Shown: piece by piece, positions 45,207-55,576 of the stretch | Layout of the letters: each line of letters begins with the position of its first letter | How positions within the stretch are numbered: the first letter of the stretch is position 1 | NCBI GenBank assembly: GCA_028710525.1 | Contig: JAQTTY010000004.1 | Coordinates: 1-64,000 of the forward strand | Direction: 5' to 3' | From: Gallionella sp. | GTDB taxonomy: Bacteria > Pseudomonadota > Gammaproteobacteria > Burkholderiales > Gallionellaceae | Length of the DNA stretch: 64,000 nt | Translations under genes and position numbers: made by a program | Notes under the pieces: generated by a model | The model's database searches: none | What the model was told of the DNA's origin: nothing | Seen by the model: the letters and a program-made list of their open reading frames with translations, nothing else

Positions 45207-45941
45207 ATGAGTAAGACTACCCATTTCGGTTTTGAGACCGTAGACGAATCTGAAAAAGCCAAAAAGGTCGCCGGCGTTTTCACCTCGGTCGCAAGCAAAT
45301 ATGACGTGATGAACGACCTGATGTCGGCGGGCCTGCACCGCATCTGGAAGCGCTATGCGATAAGTGTCAGTGGCGTACGCACTGGACAGAAGGTGCTGGA
45401 CGTAGCTGGTGGCTCCGCCGATCTGTCGCGCTTATTCCTCAAAGCTGTGGGTGAAACCGGACAGGTAGTACTTACTGACATCAACAACGCCATGTTGCGC
45501 GTGGGCCGTGACCGTCTTCTGGACGAAGGCATAACCACCCCGACTACGCAATGTGACGCCGAGCATCTACCCTTCCCCGACAACTATTTTGATTGTGTCA
45601 GCATCGCCTTCGGCCTGCGTAACGTCACTCACAAAGAGGCCGCGCTACGTGAGATGCACCGCGTCATCAAGCCAGGAGGCCGTGTCATCGTGCTGGAATT
45701 CTCCAAAGTGGCCAAGCCGCTGGAGAAGATATACGACCTGTATTCATTCAAGCTACTCCCCAAAATGGGACAGATGATCGCCGGTGACGCAGCTAGTTAT
45801 CGCTATCTTGCCGAGTCTATCCGCATGCATCCAGGCCAAGAAGAGTTGAAACAGATGATGGTCGATGCGGGTTTGGAGCGCGTCGAATACTTCAATCTGA
45901 CTGGTGGCGTGGTCGCCGTACATCGCGGCTACAAACTCTGA
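45207..45941 (+). CDS. ubiE: Ubiquinone/menaquinone methyltransferase UbiE
   Basis: The 244-residue SAM-dependent methyltransferase has the family signatures [38 protein letters not shown], and [20 protein letters not shown], ending [11 protein letters not shown]. It C-methylates the quinone ring in ubiquinone synthesis. Further ubi genes, ubiB and ubiJ, lie at 51-53 kb. Ribosome binding site GGAG-like text (cggagtaagaatt) precedes the ATG. Confidence 0.97.
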   Translation: MSKTTHFGFETVDESEKAKKVAGVFTSVASKYDVMNDLMSAGLHRIWKRYAISVSGVRTGQKVLDVAGGSADLSRLFLKAVGETGQVVLTDINNAMLRVGRDRLLDEGITTPTTQCDAEHLPFPDNYFDCVSIAFGLRNVTHKEAALREMHRVIKPGGRVIVLEFSKVAKPLEKIYDLYSFKLLPKMGQMIAGDAASYRYLAESIRMHPGQEELKQMMVDAGLERVEYFNLTGGVVAVHRGYKL

Positions 45942-45989
45942 TACTCCGCTAATAGTCTGTTTATATAGCTATTAATTGAATTTCAAACG

Positions 45990-46022
45990 CGTGCTGGACA
46001 GCATCACCGCTCATCCAGCACG
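45990..46022 (+). terminator. Inverted repeat after ubiE
   Basis: CGTGCTGGA (45990-45998) and TCCAGCACG (46014-46022) form a 9-base stem with a 15-base loop, 49 bases past the ubiE stop. No strong T-run follows, so terminator function is uncertain. The rest of 46023-46240 shows only a short triplicated ATTACC(G/A)CT motif near 46130-46180. Confidence 0.4.
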
Positions 46023-46267
46023 TACAGCTACATACTTTTTATAGTCCAATTCGGCGGCAATAAATCTTCAACCCATTGTATTAATTGAGATTGCATTGGG
46101 ATTAAAGCTGTCTTTTCTCGTCGTTCAGCACATTACCACTCGCTAATATTACCGCTCACGCCAAAATTATTACCGCTTATCTGCCCCAAACAGCCATTTA
46201 TTCCGTCTGTCGCTCAACCGACCGGTAACCTTGGTGATATCGCAGGGTGCCTGTATCTTTCGTTTCA

Positions 46268-46348
46268 CAGACATGGGGCAAAACCTGAGAAATCAGGTGA
46301 CGCAAAGCCACCGATCTTCACCATCCGGAAAGATAGCGGGGCTGCCAT
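46268..46348 (+). promoter_or_regulatory. Cyclic-di-GMP-I (GEMM-I) riboswitch
   Basis: The sequence matches the class I aptamer: a P1 strand CATGGGGCA, then AAACCTGAGAAATCAGG with a GAAA tetraloop on P2, the hallmark GACGCAAAGCCACCGATC, a P3 arm, and AGATAGCGGGGCTGCCATG closing P1. The GAAA loop docks into a receptor in P3 in solved structures. It ends 22 bases before the start of the gene at 46370, whose AGGAGG site lies just beyond P1. Binding of c-di-GMP should control its expression; the direction cannot be read from sequence. Confidence 0.92.
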
Positions 46349-46369
46349 GAAAACCTCTAGGAGGCAGAC

Positions 46370-46942
46370 ATGAATGTACTTATCCGCGGTATCGTTTCTA
46401 TCCTAATCACCTTAATGAGCACTCGTGCTTTCGCTGCAATCTCTGGTGATGTACCTGATTCTCATGGCCCAGCTGGCGTGACAGACCGCATTGCTTCTGT
46501 GGTCTACCGTTTCGTTGAAGTCAACTACACTCCTGTAGACAACAAGGCTGCTGCTGAGCCAGTTGCCAGCACATTGGCACAAGAGCGTAATGACTTCCGT
46601 GCCAAAATCTTTCGCGTAGACAACCGCGTAGCTAGTGCAGAGTCTAGCAACGACTTTCTGAGCAACGACCATAGTAGCTTCAGCATGACCGCTCCTACTC
46701 GCACTGTAAGCAACACCTTGTCTTTTATTGGTACTGTGTCTCAACCTCTGAGCACTACGACTACTAAGCTGGTTCAAGTGTTGTCGATGTTGAGCACTCG
46801 CAAAGCAAATATGCAGTTCAACTATCTTGCACCTTTGAGCAAGAACAGCCGTTTGGAATCGACCATCGATTGCCGCTTGAATGCAAACAATGGTGCCAAA
46901 GTTGCAGTGACTGCCCGTTTGCAGTACGCGATGGACTTCTAA
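46370..46942 (+). CDS. Unrecognised secreted protein under c-di-GMP riboswitch control
   Basis: The 190-residue product has a signal peptide (NVLIRGIVSILITLMSTRAFA) cut near residue 22. The mature part is rich in Ser, Thr, Asn and Ala, has no membrane helix and only one cysteine, and looks beta-structured (SFSMTAPTRTVSNTLSFIG, AKVAVTARLQYAM). No family is recognised. The c-di-GMP-I riboswitch immediately upstream points to a surface, matrix or adhesin role in the sessile/motile switch, an inference from regulation. Confidence 0.75.
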   Translation: MNVLIRGIVSILITLMSTRAFAAISGDVPDSHGPAGVTDRIASVVYRFVEVNYTPVDNKAAAEPVASTLAQERNDFRAKIFRVDNRVASAESSNDFLSNDHSSFSMTAPTRTVSNTLSFIGTVSQPLSTTTTKLVQVLSMLSTRKANMQFNYLAPLSKNSRLESTIDCRLNANNGAKVAVTARLQYAMDF

Positions 46943-46962
46943 GCTACCCCGTCTCTCCCCCT

Positions 46963-47065
46963 AATCTTTCTGTGTATGCACTCGGGTGAGCAGGTAAAAT
47001 CTACCTGTTCACCTTGCTGGTCGATAGACTGGTAATGGGTGCAAACCACACAGAAAGATTTTTTT
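46963..47065 (+). ncRNA. Three-way-junction RNA candidate directly before phnA
   Basis: AATCTTTCTGTGT (46963-46975) pairs perfectly with ACACAGAAAGATT (47048-47060), extended by TGCAC/GTGCA. Inside it are a 12-base hairpin GGTGAGCAGGTA/TACCTGTTCACC (one G-U pair, AAATC loop, 46985-47013) and a small GGTC-GATA-GACT hairpin (47019-47030). Seven T follow the closing stem and phnA starts one base later. It may terminate the upstream gene, control phnA, or both. No known class is recognised. Confidence 0.55.
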
Positions 47066-47066
47066 C

Positions 47067-47408
47067 ATGAGCACCTTGCCTCCTTGCCCACAATGCAGTT
47101 CTGAATTTACCTATGAAGATGGCAGCAACTATGTCTGTCCAGAATGCGCCCACGAGTGGTCCAAAGATGGCCCCGTAGCTAGCGCCGAACAGGCACGCGT
47201 ATACAAGGATGCTTTTGGCAATGTATTGGTAGATGGCGACAGCGTGACTGTGATTAAAGATCTGAAGATCAAGGGCTCCTCATCCGTCGTCAAGGTCGGC
47301 ACTAAGGTCAAGAACATCCGTCTGATTGATGGCGATCACGACATAGACTGCAAGATAGACGGCATAGGCGCGATGCAACTCAAGACTGAGTTTGTCAAGA
47401 AGGCCTGA
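47067..47408 (+). CDS. phnA: PhnA/YjdM family zinc-ribbon protein
   Basis: The 113-residue protein has an N-terminal zinc ribbon ([16 protein letters not shown]) and the conserved [20 protein letters not shown] and [13 protein letters not shown] of the PhnA/YjdM family. Despite its name it is not part of the C-P lyase pathway, and its role is unresolved. The start follows a T-run at the end of a large RNA structure whose right arm contains AGAAAG, the only ribosome site candidate. Confidence 0.92.
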   Translation: MSTLPPCPQCSSEFTYEDGSNYVCPECAHEWSKDGPVASAEQARVYKDAFGNVLVDGDSVTVIKDLKIKGSSSVVKVGTKVKNIRLIDGDHDIDCKIDGIGAMQLKTEFVKKA

Positions 47409-47496
47409 TACGACTTCTAAATATATAGGCCAAGATTGCAATCCCGACATATAAAGGATTGTCTATAATCTGCGCTTCTTCAGGAAACGCCCCACT

Positions 47497-48858
47497 ATGA
47501 GTCCATTGAACATCGTCATCCTCGCGGCCGGCAAAGGCACGCGCATGTATTCCAACAAGCCCAAGGTGCTGCACGCGCTGGCGGGCAAACCCATGGTGCA
47601 ACACGTACTGGACCGCGCCAAAGACATGGCGGCCGAGCAGATCTGCGTGGTTTACGGCCACGGTGGCGATGCCGTTCCACAGGCGATGGCGCAATATCAG
47701 GCGCAGTTCGTCATACAGGAACCACAGCTCGGTACCGGTCACGCCGTCCAACAGGCTATGCCGCATCTCAAGGACGACAGTTTGTCCATGGTGCTGTATG
47801 GCGATGTGCCGCTGATTCAGCTGGACTCATTGCAACGCATGCGTACAGCGGGTAACGGGCTGGTATTGCTCACCGTGAACTTGCCCAACCCTACCGGCTA
47901 TGGCCGCATCGTGCGCGATGCACAGGGTATGGTGACTAGCATCGTCGAAGAGAAGGACGCCACGCCCGAGTTGCGCAAGATACAAGAAGTGAACACCGGT
48001 ATCTTGCTGGCGCCGACCAAGCTGCTGCGCGGTTGGCTGGCGAATCTCAACAACAACAATTCACAGGGCGAGTACTACCTCACTGACATCGTCGCGATGG
48101 CCGTGGCTCAAGGCGTGGCGGTACACACCGTGCAACCGGCTAACACTTGGGAAGTCGACGGCATCAACAGCAAATCTCAGCTGGTGGTTTTGGAGCGCAC
48201 TTGGCAGATGGTGGAAGCGCAGCGACTACTCACACAAGGCGTGACTTTAGCTGACCCAGCACGCATAGATGTGCGCGGCACATTGAGCTGCGGGCGCGAT
48301 GTCGAGATCGATGTGGGCTGCATCTTTGAAGGTAAGGTCGAATTGGCCGACAACGTTCGCGTCGGCGCATACACCGTCATCCGCAACGCCAGCATCGCCC
48401 AAGGTACACAGATCGCACCCTACAGCCATATCGATTCCAGTACGGTCGGTGCCAACTGTCATATCGGACCCTATGCGCGTCTGCGTCCAGGTAGCCAATT
48501 GCACGACGATGCACATGTGGGCAACTTCGTCGAGATCAAGAACAGCGAAATCGGCAAAGGCAGCAAGGCCAACCATCTGAGTTATATCGGCGACAGCACC
48601 GTGGGGAGCCGCGTCAATATCGGCGCGGGCACCATCACCTGCAACTACGACGGCGCGAACAAGTTCCGCACCATCATTGAGGACGACGCCTTCATCGGTT
48701 CCGACACGCAACTAGTCGCGCCGGTACGCGTCGGTAAAGGCGCTACCATAGGCGCGGGTTCGACCATCACCAAAGATGCACCGGATGGTGAGCTGACCTT
48801 GTCGCGTAGCAAACAGATCACGATCAATGGCTGGAAACGTCCAGTCAAAAAGAAGTAA
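47497..48858 (+). CDS. glmU: Bifunctional UDP-GlcNAc pyrophosphorylase/GlcN-1-P acetyltransferase GlmU
   Basis: GlmU makes UDP-GlcNAc for peptidoglycan and lipid A. The 453-residue protein has the uridylyltransferase motif [20 protein letters not shown] near residue 8, [12 protein letters not shown], and a C-terminal left-handed beta-helix with the acetyltransferase residues ([35 protein letters not shown]). It precedes glmS, so the two steps of hexosamine synthesis are adjacent. Confidence 0.98.
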   Translation: MSPLNIVILAAGKGTRMYSNKPKVLHALAGKPMVQHVLDRAKDMAAEQICVVYGHGGDAVPQAMAQYQAQFVIQEPQLGTGHAVQQAMPHLKDDSLSMVLYGDVPLIQLDSLQRMRTAGNGLVLLTVNLPNPTGYGRIVRDAQGMVTSIVEEKDATPELRKIQEVNTGILLAPTKLLRGWLANLNNNNSQGEYYLTDIVAMAVAQGVAVHTVQPANTWEVDGINSKSQLVVLERTWQMVEAQRLLTQGVTLADPARIDVRGTLSCGRDVEIDVGCIFEGKVELADNVRVGAYTVIRNASIAQGTQIAPYSHIDSSTVGANCHIGPYARLRPGSQLHDDAHVGNFVEIKNSEIGKGSKANHLSYIGDSTVGSRVNIGAGTITCNYDGANKFRTIIEDDAFIGSDTQLVAPVRVGKGATIGAGSTITKDAPDGELTLSRSKQITINGWKRPVKKK

Positions 48859-48876
48859 TGGTGTACGCTAAGCTCA

Positions 48877-48990
48877 AAGAATCGTCGCGAGCGATTCGAG
48901 AGCAAGGCGCACGGAGCGCAGTGAACGAAGACATACCGCAAGGTAGGCGAGGAACGAGCACCGCGCAACGCGGCTATCGGATCGCTCAGT
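48877..48990 (+). other. Structured intergenic stretch before glmS
   Basis: Between glmU and glmS the DNA contains phrases such as GAGCGATTCGAGAGCAAGG, GTGAACGAAGACATACCG, GGCGAGGAACGAG and CCGCGCAACGCGG, with nested short inverted repeats (CGAGCGATT...ATCGCTC). It is not the Gram-positive glmS ribozyme. It resembles dispersed intergenic repeats seen in betaproteobacteria; a possible role is RNA structure between the two cistrons. Confidence 0.4.
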
Positions 48991-49009
48991 AGATTATTTG
49001 AGGTTAGAT

Positions 49010-50836
49010 ATGTGTGGAATCGTCGGAGCAGTAGCCCAAAGAAACGTAGTGCCTATTTTATTGGAAGGCCTGCAGCGCTTGGAGTATCGCGGCTATGATT
49101 CAGCCGGATTAGCAGTCGTACATGACGGTCAGATAGAACGTCAGCGTAGCACTGGTCGTGTGGTCGAGTTGACCGCCAAGAGTGCGAATACCAACGGCCA
49201 GATCGGCATCGCCCACACCCGTTGGGCGACTCACGGCGTGCCTTCCGAGCGCAACGCACATCCGCATCTGAGCAAAGACAAGATCGCCGTGGTACATAAC
49301 GGCATCATCGAAAACTACGAAGCACTGCGCACCCGCCTCACCGCTGCCGGCTATGTATTCACTTCGGACACCGACACCGAGGTCATCGCCCACCTGATCC
49401 ATACCCATTATGTGCAAGGCAAGACCCTGCTTGCTGCGACACAGGAATCATTGCGCGAATTGGTTGGCGCTTATGCCATAGGCGTAATCGCCTCCGACAA
49501 CCCAGACCAATTGGTCTGTGCTCGCCGCGGCAGCCCGCTGCTGCTGGGCATTGGTATAGAAGAGCATTTCATCGCTTCTGACGTGTCGGCCTTGCTGCCA
49601 GTGACCCGCCGTGTGGTGTACCTCGAAGAAGGTGATGTGGTGCAACTTGAGCGCAAGCACTACCAGATTTACGACGCCCAAGGTAAACCCGTAACGCGCG
49701 CCATCGTCGAGAGCGAGATGAGCAACGAAAGCGTGCAACTGGGCCAGTATCGCCACTACATGCAAAAAGAGATACACGAGCAACCACAAGCCTTGGCTGA
49801 CACATTGGAATCGGTGTGCAACAGCCAATCGCTGGTGCCGGGCATCTTTGGCGCCGAGGCCAGTGCAGTGTTTGATGATATCAACCACGTGTTGATTCTT
49901 GCTTGCGGCACCAGCTACCACTCAGGTCTGGTAGCTCGCTACTGGCTAGAAGAAGTTGCGGGCATCGCTTGTACCGTCGAAGTAGCGAGCGAATATCGCT
50001 ATCGTACCAGCGTGCCGAATCCCAAGTCTTTGGTCGTGGTCATCTCCCAATCCGGCGAAACGGCCGACACCCAAGCTGCGCTGAACCATGCGAAATCATT
50101 GGGTCATACACACACGCTCGCGATTTGTAACGTCGCGGAAAGCGCACTGGTACGTTTATGCAAACTACGTTTGCTGACCCGTGCCGGCCCCGAAATCGGC
50201 GTGGCCTCCACTAAGGCTTTCACCACACAGCTGGCTGCCTTGTTCCTGCTGACGCTGGTATTAGCCAAGCAACGCGGTCGCCTCACTGCTGCACAGGAAA
50301 GCGCGCACCTCAAAGACTTGCGCCACTTGCCGACTGCAGTACAGAAGGTATTGGACTTGGAGCCTATCATTGCCAAGCTTGCCGAGCAGTTCGCAAACAA
50401 GAGCAATGCACTGTTTCTAGGCCGCGGCATGCATTACCCCATCGCCATGGAAGGCTCACTCAAACTCAAAGAGATCTCCTATATCCATGCCGAAGCTTAT
50501 CCGGCCGGAGAACTCAAGCACGGCCCGCTGGCACTGGTAGACAAAGATATGCCGGTGATCTCGGTCGCGCCTAACGATGCCCTGCTGGAGAAGCTGAAGT
50601 CCAATCTGCAGGAAGTACGCGCGCGTGGCGGTGAGTTGTTCGTGTTCGCCGATGCCGATAGCCATATCACCGAAGCGGAAGGCATACATATCATCCATAT
50701 GCCTGAACACGCCGGTTTGTTGAGCCCCATCCTGCATACCATCCCGTTGCAATTGCTGTCTTACTACGTAGCCTTGCAAAAAGGTACGGACGTAGACAAG
50801 CCGCGCAACCTCGCCAAATCGGTGACTGTAGAGTAA
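49010..50836 (+). CDS. glmS: Glutamine:fructose-6-phosphate aminotransferase GlmS
   Basis: GlmS makes glucosamine 6-phosphate from fructose 6-phosphate and glutamine. The start at 49010 is chosen because the catalytic N-terminal cysteine must follow the methionine (MCGIVGAV); the frame is open 12 bases earlier. The 608-residue product has the glutaminase domain (about 1-240, HTRWATHG), and two SIS domains ([22 protein letters not shown]), ending in [12 protein letters not shown], the standard C-terminus. Confidence 0.98.
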   Translation: MCGIVGAVAQRNVVPILLEGLQRLEYRGYDSAGLAVVHDGQIERQRSTGRVVELTAKSANTNGQIGIAHTRWATHGVPSERNAHPHLSKDKIAVVHNGIIENYEALRTRLTAAGYVFTSDTDTEVIAHLIHTHYVQGKTLLAATQESLRELVGAYAIGVIASDNPDQLVCARRGSPLLLGIGIEEHFIASDVSALLPVTRRVVYLEEGDVVQLERKHYQIYDAQGKPVTRAIVESEMSNESVQLGQYRHYMQKEIHEQPQALADTLESVCNSQSLVPGIFGAEASAVFDDINHVLILACGTSYHSGLVARYWLEEVAGIACTVEVASEYRYRTSVPNPKSLVVVISQSGETADTQAALNHAKSLGHTHTLAICNVAESALVRLCKLRLLTRAGPEIGVASTKAFTTQLAALFLLTLVLAKQRGRLTAAQESAHLKDLRHLPTAVQKVLDLEPIIAKLAEQFANKSNALFLGRGMHYPIAMEGSLKLKEISYIHAEAYPAGELKHGPLALVDKDMPVISVAPNDALLEKLKSNLQEVRARGGELFVFADADSHITEAEGIHIIHMPEHAGLLSPILHTIPLQLLSYYVALQKGTDVDKPRNLAKSVTVE

Positions 50837-50843
50837 GTCCTTC

Positions 50844-51281
50844 ATGCTGAACAACTTCGCTGAAGTGCAAAGCGTCTCGGTCGCAATCCGTGATGCGGTC
50901 GCGCCAGTCTTCTTATTGACTGGTGTAGGCTCTATATTGGGTGTACTGGTGAATAGATTAGGCAGAGCGGTGGATAGAGCTCGTATCCTCTATGGGATGG
51001 ACGCTGAGAACGCCGCAAAACATCAGGACGAGTTCAATATTCTCGTCAGACGTACCGCTTGGATCAGACGCTCAATCGGACTCATCACACTGGCTGCGTT
51101 GTGCGTGAGTGTGTCCATCGTGTCATTGTTCGTGGAAGTGAAACTGGCCTTGAATTCACCCGACTTCATCGCTCTGCCTTTTATCGCCGCGATGTCTTTT
51201 CTGATCTTGGGGCTGCTGTGTTTCTTGCGAGAGATCTATCTAGCGTCACTGGAAGTCGGCTTCCTTAACCCGGGACGCTAG
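50844..51281 (+). CDS. DUF2721 membrane protein
   Basis: The 145-residue protein has three hydrophobic segments (about residues 20-38, 76-98, 106-126) and the pattern VSVAIRDAVAPVFLLTGVGS, LVNRLGRAVDRARIL and FLREIYLAS of DUF2721. Its function is unknown. It is 7 bases past glmS, so probably cotranscribed. Confidence 0.85.
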   Translation: MLNNFAEVQSVSVAIRDAVAPVFLLTGVGSILGVLVNRLGRAVDRARILYGMDAENAAKHQDEFNILVRRTAWIRRSIGLITLAALCVSVSIVSLFVEVKLALNSPDFIALPFIAAMSFLILGLLCFLREIYLASLEVGFLNPGR

Positions 51282-51304
51282 TGCCGCCCCCAGTGAACCG
51301 GGAC

Positions 51305-52822
51305 TTACAGCGCCATCACCCACACCATCTGTCCCACCAAGACCGCAACGATGACTAGCAGCAGTATATTGCGGCGTTTCTGTTGTACCAGCAGCTGACG
51401 CAGGGTGTTGTCGAGCTCGGCACGAGAGTTTTTTTCGTGCAGACGTTGATGGATCAACCTAGGTAGTTGCGGCAATAAGGTGGCGTAGCTAGGCGCTTCT
51501 TGCTTCAACACTTTGAGCAGACCACGCCAACCTACTTGCTCGCTCATCCAGCGTTCCAGCCAAGGCTTAGCGGTCTTCCACAGATCCAGCTCTGGGTCCA
51601 GTTGCAGCCCCAAGCCTTCGATATTGAGCAGCGTCTTTTGCAGTAACACCAGCTGCGGCTGGATCTCGATGCCAAAACGGCGCGAGGTCTGGAACAAACG
51701 CAACAACACCTTACCGAACGACACTTCGCGCAAAGGTTTATCGAAGATGGGTTCGCAAACCGCGCGTATCGCAGCTTCCAATTCGTCCACACGCGTGTCA
51801 GCAGGCGCCCAGCCGGACTCGATATGCACTTCGGCGACACGCTTGTAGTCGCGGCGGAAGAAGGCGATGAAGTTCTGCGCCAGATAATGTTTGTCGCTGT
51901 CGGTGAGTGTGCCCATGATGCCGAAGTCCAGCGCGATATAGCTGCCATCGGCAGCCACCTGCACATTGCCCGGATGCATATCGGCGTGAAAGAAGCCGTC
52001 GCGGAACACCTGTGTGTAGAAGATCTCCACGCCATCTGAAGCCAGCTTGGAGATGTTCACGCCAGCTGCACGCAAACTGTCTACTTGATTGACGGGCGTG
52101 CCATACATACGCTCCATCACCATCACCCCGCTGCTGCAGAAGTCCCAATACATCTCGGGCACTTTTAGTAATTTAGAGGTGGCGAAGTTGCGCTTCAACT
52201 GGCTGGCGTTGGCGGCCTCGCGGCTGAGATCCAACTCGTCGCCCAAATACTTTTCGAACTCGTTGACCACCAATTTAGGCTTAAGTCTGCGGCCATCTGA
52301 CCAGAGCGATTCCATCAACTCCGCAGCGACTTTGAGTAGCGCGATGTCGTGCTCGATGATGCTGGTGATACCGGGGCGCAGGATCTTCACTGCCGCATGG
52401 CGGCCATCCGGCAACACTGCGAAATGCACTTGCGCCACCGAAGCACTTGCCACCGGCACAGATTCAAAACTCTGGAACACCTCACTCAGCGGTTTTCCAT
52501 AGTTGGCCTCCAAAATCGCGACCGCCTGCAACGAAGGAAAGGGGGGCACCTGGTCTTGCAACTTGGCCAACTCGTCCGCGATGTCGGGCGGCATCAGATC
52601 TCGGCGCGTGGACAGCATCTGGCCAAATTTGACGAAGATAGGGCCTAGCTTCTCTAGTGCTAAACGCAAACGCTCAGCGCGTGGACGCTTGGTACTACGG
52701 AAAAACAGCAGGATGTTGAGAGGGACACGCAACCAGCGCACCCGCTCATGAGCCAACAGAAACTCATCCAGACCGAAGCGTAGGACGACATAGATGATCT
52801 TGATGAGACGGAAGATGCGCAT
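51305..52822 (-). CDS. ubiB: Ubiquinone biosynthesis kinase-like protein UbiB
   Basis: The 505-residue product has the UbiB/ABC1/ADCK signatures: the KxGQ-motif in [19 protein letters not shown], the Ala-rich nucleotide loop ([13 protein letters not shown]), [12 protein letters not shown] and ALDFGIMG as catalytic Asp residues. Two hydrophobic helices end the protein. It is needed for ubiquinone synthesis, possibly for lipid extraction. The start at 52822 overlaps nothing but lies 1 base past the ubiJ stop, so they are cotranscribed; the longer frame to 52885 runs into ubiJ. Confidence 0.95.
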   Translation of the reverse strand: MRIFRLIKIIYVVLRFGLDEFLLAHERVRWLRVPLNILLFFRSTKRPRAERLRLALEKLGPIFVKFGQMLSTRRDLMPPDIADELAKLQDQVPPFPSLQAVAILEANYGKPLSEVFQSFESVPVASASVAQVHFAVLPDGRHAAVKILRPGITSIIEHDIALLKVAAELMESLWSDGRRLKPKLVVNEFEKYLGDELDLSREAANASQLKRNFATSKLLKVPEMYWDFCSSGVMVMERMYGTPVNQVDSLRAAGVNISKLASDGVEIFYTQVFRDGFFHADMHPGNVQVAADGSYIALDFGIMGTLTDSDKHYLAQNFIAFFRRDYKRVAEVHIESGWAPADTRVDELEAAIRAVCEPIFDKPLREVSFGKVLLRLFQTSRRFGIEIQPQLVLLQKTLLNIEGLGLQLDPELDLWKTAKPWLERWMSEQVGWRGLLKVLKQEAPSYATLLPQLPRLIHQRLHEKNSRAELDNTLRQLLVQQKRRNILLLVIVAVLVGQMVWVMAL

Positions 52823-52823
52823 G

Positions 52824-53405
52824 CTATTTCGCTTTCTTATCGGTAAGCCGCTGCACGCGTAGCGACAGACGCGCGATGTCATCACGCAAGATATCGACCG
52901 AGGCCGCGAAGTTCGCCAGTCGCACAGGGGTGGCGAGCAGCGGACGCTCTTCTGTCCAGTATTCGGCTGCTGCTTGGCTGAGGTTCAGCGCGGCATCGCC
53001 GAGCTGCGCATGTGCATCCTGCACAGTGGAAACGATGCGTTCCGCGGCGATGTCGCCGGTAACCTTGCTGATATCCTCAGCTGCGTCCCAACGCAAATTG
53101 CGCGACAAATAGAACAAATCGGCCAGCAGCGCAGGGTCACCAGAGCTGACAATGCCCGTCAGCGCACTATCATCCTTAGCCAACAAACGCGGCAACAATG
53201 ATGGTGCAATCTGCAAGATAGCGTCGGCACTTGCTTCCTTATCGGTGGCCTGCAGACTTCCATCGCTCAAGATCAGATAGGCAAAAGAAAACGGTGCGAT
53301 ATGGAATCGCACCGTTTTACCAACATAACGCAGCAGCCGTGGTTGCGCCCAGCTGTTCTGCGCGAGCAAATGATTCAGCGCGGCGGCAGAAGGCAGGGCG
53401 AACAT
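52824..53405 (-). CDS. ubiJ: Ubiquinone accessory factor UbiJ (SCP2 domain)
   Basis: The 193-residue product has an N-terminal SCP2-type lipid-binding domain ([37 protein letters not shown]) and a C-terminal helical part ([20 protein letters not shown]). UbiJ binds ubiquinone intermediates and assembles the Ubi complex. It directly precedes ubiB, the usual arrangement. The ATG at 53405 gives [11 protein letters not shown]; the longer frame is not needed. Confidence 0.9.
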   Translation of the reverse strand: MFALPSAAALNHLLAQNSWAQPRLLRYVGKTVRFHIAPFSFAYLILSDGSLQATDKEASADAILQIAPSLLPRLLAKDDSALTGIVSSGDPALLADLFYLSRNLRWDAAEDISKVTGDIAAERIVSTVQDAHAQLGDAALNLSQAAAEYWTEERPLLATPVRLANFAASVDILRDDIARLSLRVQRLTDKKAK

Positions 53406-53410
53406 AACGC

Positions 53411-54253
53411 TTAGTGCAGCACGGTCTGCTGGATACCTGCCAGCAGCCACACCGCCTTGTCATCGCGCAGATCTTTTTGCACGTGCCATATCTCGTCCAC
53501 CGCTTCAGGCGCACCGTTGTTCTCGGTCAAGCTACCGGTGAAGCGCACGCTGGCGATGGCCATGTCACCTTCGTATGCAACTTCCAACAACTCACCATCG
53601 ATACGCACCACATCGGTCTTTTGTGGGGAGTTGTCACGCTCCTGCATCTGCATGGAGATCTCAGCGAACATCTCCGGTGTGGTGTATTCGCGGATGTCGT
53701 TCAAATCTTTGCGGTCGTTAGCAGCTTGCAAACGGATAAAGGAAGTCTTCGCGCTGCGCAAAAAATTCTCTACTGGGAAGTCAGCTGGGATGTTCTTTGC
53801 CTGCATAGGAGCTGCGCTGGCAGTAGCGCCTTCAGTCTGCGCAGGCGTAGCGCCGCTATAGGGTGCGCCCGCACCGGCGTATTGCATGGCCGGCTGCTGT
53901 TTCTTACGCAACATGGAGAACAGCAGGAACACAGCCCCGACCACCAACAAGATCATCAAGATGCTACCCATGCCTTCGCCCAAACCAAAATGCGCCAGCA
54001 TCGCGCCTAGGCCTGCACCTATCGCCAGACCTGCTAATGGGCCCAACCATTTGTTACCAGCTGCCGCAGGAGCAGCTGCAGGTGCACCGGCTGGTGCAGG
54101 TGCAGCAGTCGGTGCTTTAGGCGCAGCTTGTGGAGTCATGGTGCGTTGCTTACCAAAGCTGCCGCCGCCACCAAAGCGCTTGGCTTCAGCAGTCGCGGCA
54201 AACAGGCTGATACTGGTCAACAGGATGGTCAGGATCATCAAAAAACGTTTCAT
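53411..54253 (-). CDS. Tim44-like domain protein
   Basis: From the ATG at 54253 the protein has 280 residues: a signal peptide or anchor (MKRFLMILTILLTSISLFAA), a Gly/Ala/Pro-rich linker, a second hydrophobic segment (SILMILLVVGAVFLLFSML), and a C-terminal Tim44-like domain (PADFPVENFLRSAKTSFIRL, IWHVQKDLRDDKAVWLLAGI). Bacterial Tim44-like proteins are membrane-anchored and of uncertain role. It ends 6 bases before ubiJ, so it may be cotranscribed with ubiJ-ubiB. Confidence 0.85.
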   Translation of the reverse strand: MKRFLMILTILLTSISLFAATAEAKRFGGGGSFGKQRTMTPQAAPKAPTAAPAPAGAPAAAPAAAGNKWLGPLAGLAIGAGLGAMLAHFGLGEGMGSILMILLVVGAVFLLFSMLRKKQQPAMQYAGAGAPYSGATPAQTEGATASAAPMQAKNIPADFPVENFLRSAKTSFIRLQAANDRKDLNDIREYTTPEMFAEISMQMQERDNSPQKTDVVRIDGELLEVAYEGDMAIASVRFTGSLTENNGAPEAVDEIWHVQKDLRDDKAVWLLAGIQQTVLH

Positions 54254-54303
54254 ATCTTCCTCATTAATAATAGTGATGCATGTTCCGGCACGTGCCGTGG
54301 CTG

Positions 54304-54708
54304 TTAATGGACAATCAGATTGTCGTAAGTTCCCTGCGCCGGCATAGACTTGATTGAAGTAACGAAATACTCGGTGTCTGACAAACAATTACCGGGCAAA
54401 CCCTTATGCTGTTCATAAGTCAGGGTGACGCGAGTCCCCACCAATTTATTAATATCGGCTGCCACTTTGTCATCGCGCACCGTGAATTCGAACTTCTCGG
54501 GCACCGCACCCGGCAAAGTGATTAGCGCCAACTCCCCTTCCCAAGTCTTGCACAGCCAGCCCTTATTGGAGAACTTCTGCACATAACCTGCGCGCTCACC
54601 TTCCGAGTAGTTCCAGTGCAGCGCCAACCAGACATAAAGGGCGAACACACCCAGCAGGACGACGATAAAAGCTAAGCCAAATATAACGGCACGTTTGGGG
54701 GTGGGCAT
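54304..54708 (-). CDS. Unrecognised membrane-anchored protein
   Basis: The 134-residue product starts MPTPKRAVIFGLAFIVVLLG, a basic end and one hydrophobic anchor (about residues 8-30), then a soluble part with SNKGWLCKTWEGELALITLPG and VTLTYEQHKGLPGNCLSDTE. No family is recognised, though similar small proteins occur widely in betaproteobacteria. It lies upstream of the Tim44-like gene with 50 bases between. Confidence 0.7.
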   Translation of the reverse strand: MPTPKRAVIFGLAFIVVLLGVFALYVWLALHWNYSEGERAGYVQKFSNKGWLCKTWEGELALITLPGAVPEKFEFTVRDDKVAADINKLVGTRVTLTYEQHKGLPGNCLSDTEYFVTSIKSMPAQGTYDNLIVH

Positions 54709-54799
54709 GTGATGTTCCTGTGAGGGTCGCGCGCGAGCGCCTTAATTCAACGAGCGCGGATTATAGCGGATGCCCGCGCTTTACATGAGAGTTCAGCGG

Positions 54800-55453
54800 C
54801 TAGAAAGCCGCATGACTTACGCACTCCACTCGCTCACCGGTAACTGGATGGATGAAACGCAGCTCACTGGCATGCAGCAACAAACGCGGTGCTCGGTCTT
54901 CATCACCATACAAAGCATCCCCTAGGATGGGATGGCCCAGTGCTGCAAGATGCACGCGTAATTGATGGGTACGGCCGGTGACAGGCTCTAGCGTAACGCG
55001 GCAGCTATCGCTCGCCACATCGCAGTCCAGCAAGCGATAGCGCGTCAGCGTGTGCTTACCCTCCAACATGTCGACGCGCTGCTTGGGACGGTTGGGCCAA
55101 TCACGACCCAAGGGCAGATCGACCTCGCCCGCGTCTTGTTCTAGCCTGCCCGCCACGCGCGCCTCATAGCGCTTGTACACCTCACGCTCGCGGAATAGAT
55201 GCGACAACTTATCCTGCATCGCTACCCCTCGCGCAAACAACATCAAGCCCGAGGTGGCCATATCGAGTCTGTGCACGATCAAGGCATCGGGATACGCGGC
55301 CTGCAAGCGGCTACTCAAACTGTCTTGCTTGTCCGCGCCACGCCCCGGCACGGCCAGCAAGCCAGCAGGCTTGTCCACCACTAGTAGATACTCGTCCAGA
55401 AATACGGGTGTGATCTCTTGCTGTGGCGGCGGCTGATAGGGTAAGTGATGCAT
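54800..55453 (-). CDS. RluA-family pseudouridine synthase
   Basis: The 217-residue protein has the RluA active site HRLDMATSGLMLFARG (catalytic Asp near residue 63), YKRYEARVAG, VTGRTHQLRVHLAALGHPIL and YGDEDRAPRLLLHA. It isomerises uridine in rRNA or tRNA. The short length without an S4 domain suits the RluA (23S U746/tRNA U32) group. It is a single-gene unit, divergent from the MscS gene. Confidence 0.92.
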   Translation of the reverse strand: MHHLPYQPPPQQEITPVFLDEYLLVVDKPAGLLAVPGRGADKQDSLSSRLQAAYPDALIVHRLDMATSGLMLFARGVAMQDKLSHLFREREVYKRYEARVAGRLEQDAGEVDLPLGRDWPNRPKQRVDMLEGKHTLTRYRLLDCDVASDSCRVTLEPVTGRTHQLRVHLAALGHPILGDALYGDEDRAPRLLLHASELRFIHPVTGERVECVSHAAF

Positions 55454-55576
55454 GTGCTAGTTACATTCCTGTCTGAGCTGAGTCGCTAGTGTGCCGCATA
55501 GCCGACCACACACCAAGCGGTCTGGCTGTGGCCATGCCTTACAATGACCATTCCCTCTCTGCATCTGGAGCAAGCC

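Noticed and set aside
48877..49009. glmS ribozyme in the glmU-glmS gap
   Set aside because: The conserved glmS ribozyme core is absent and that class is confined mainly to Gram-positive bacteria.
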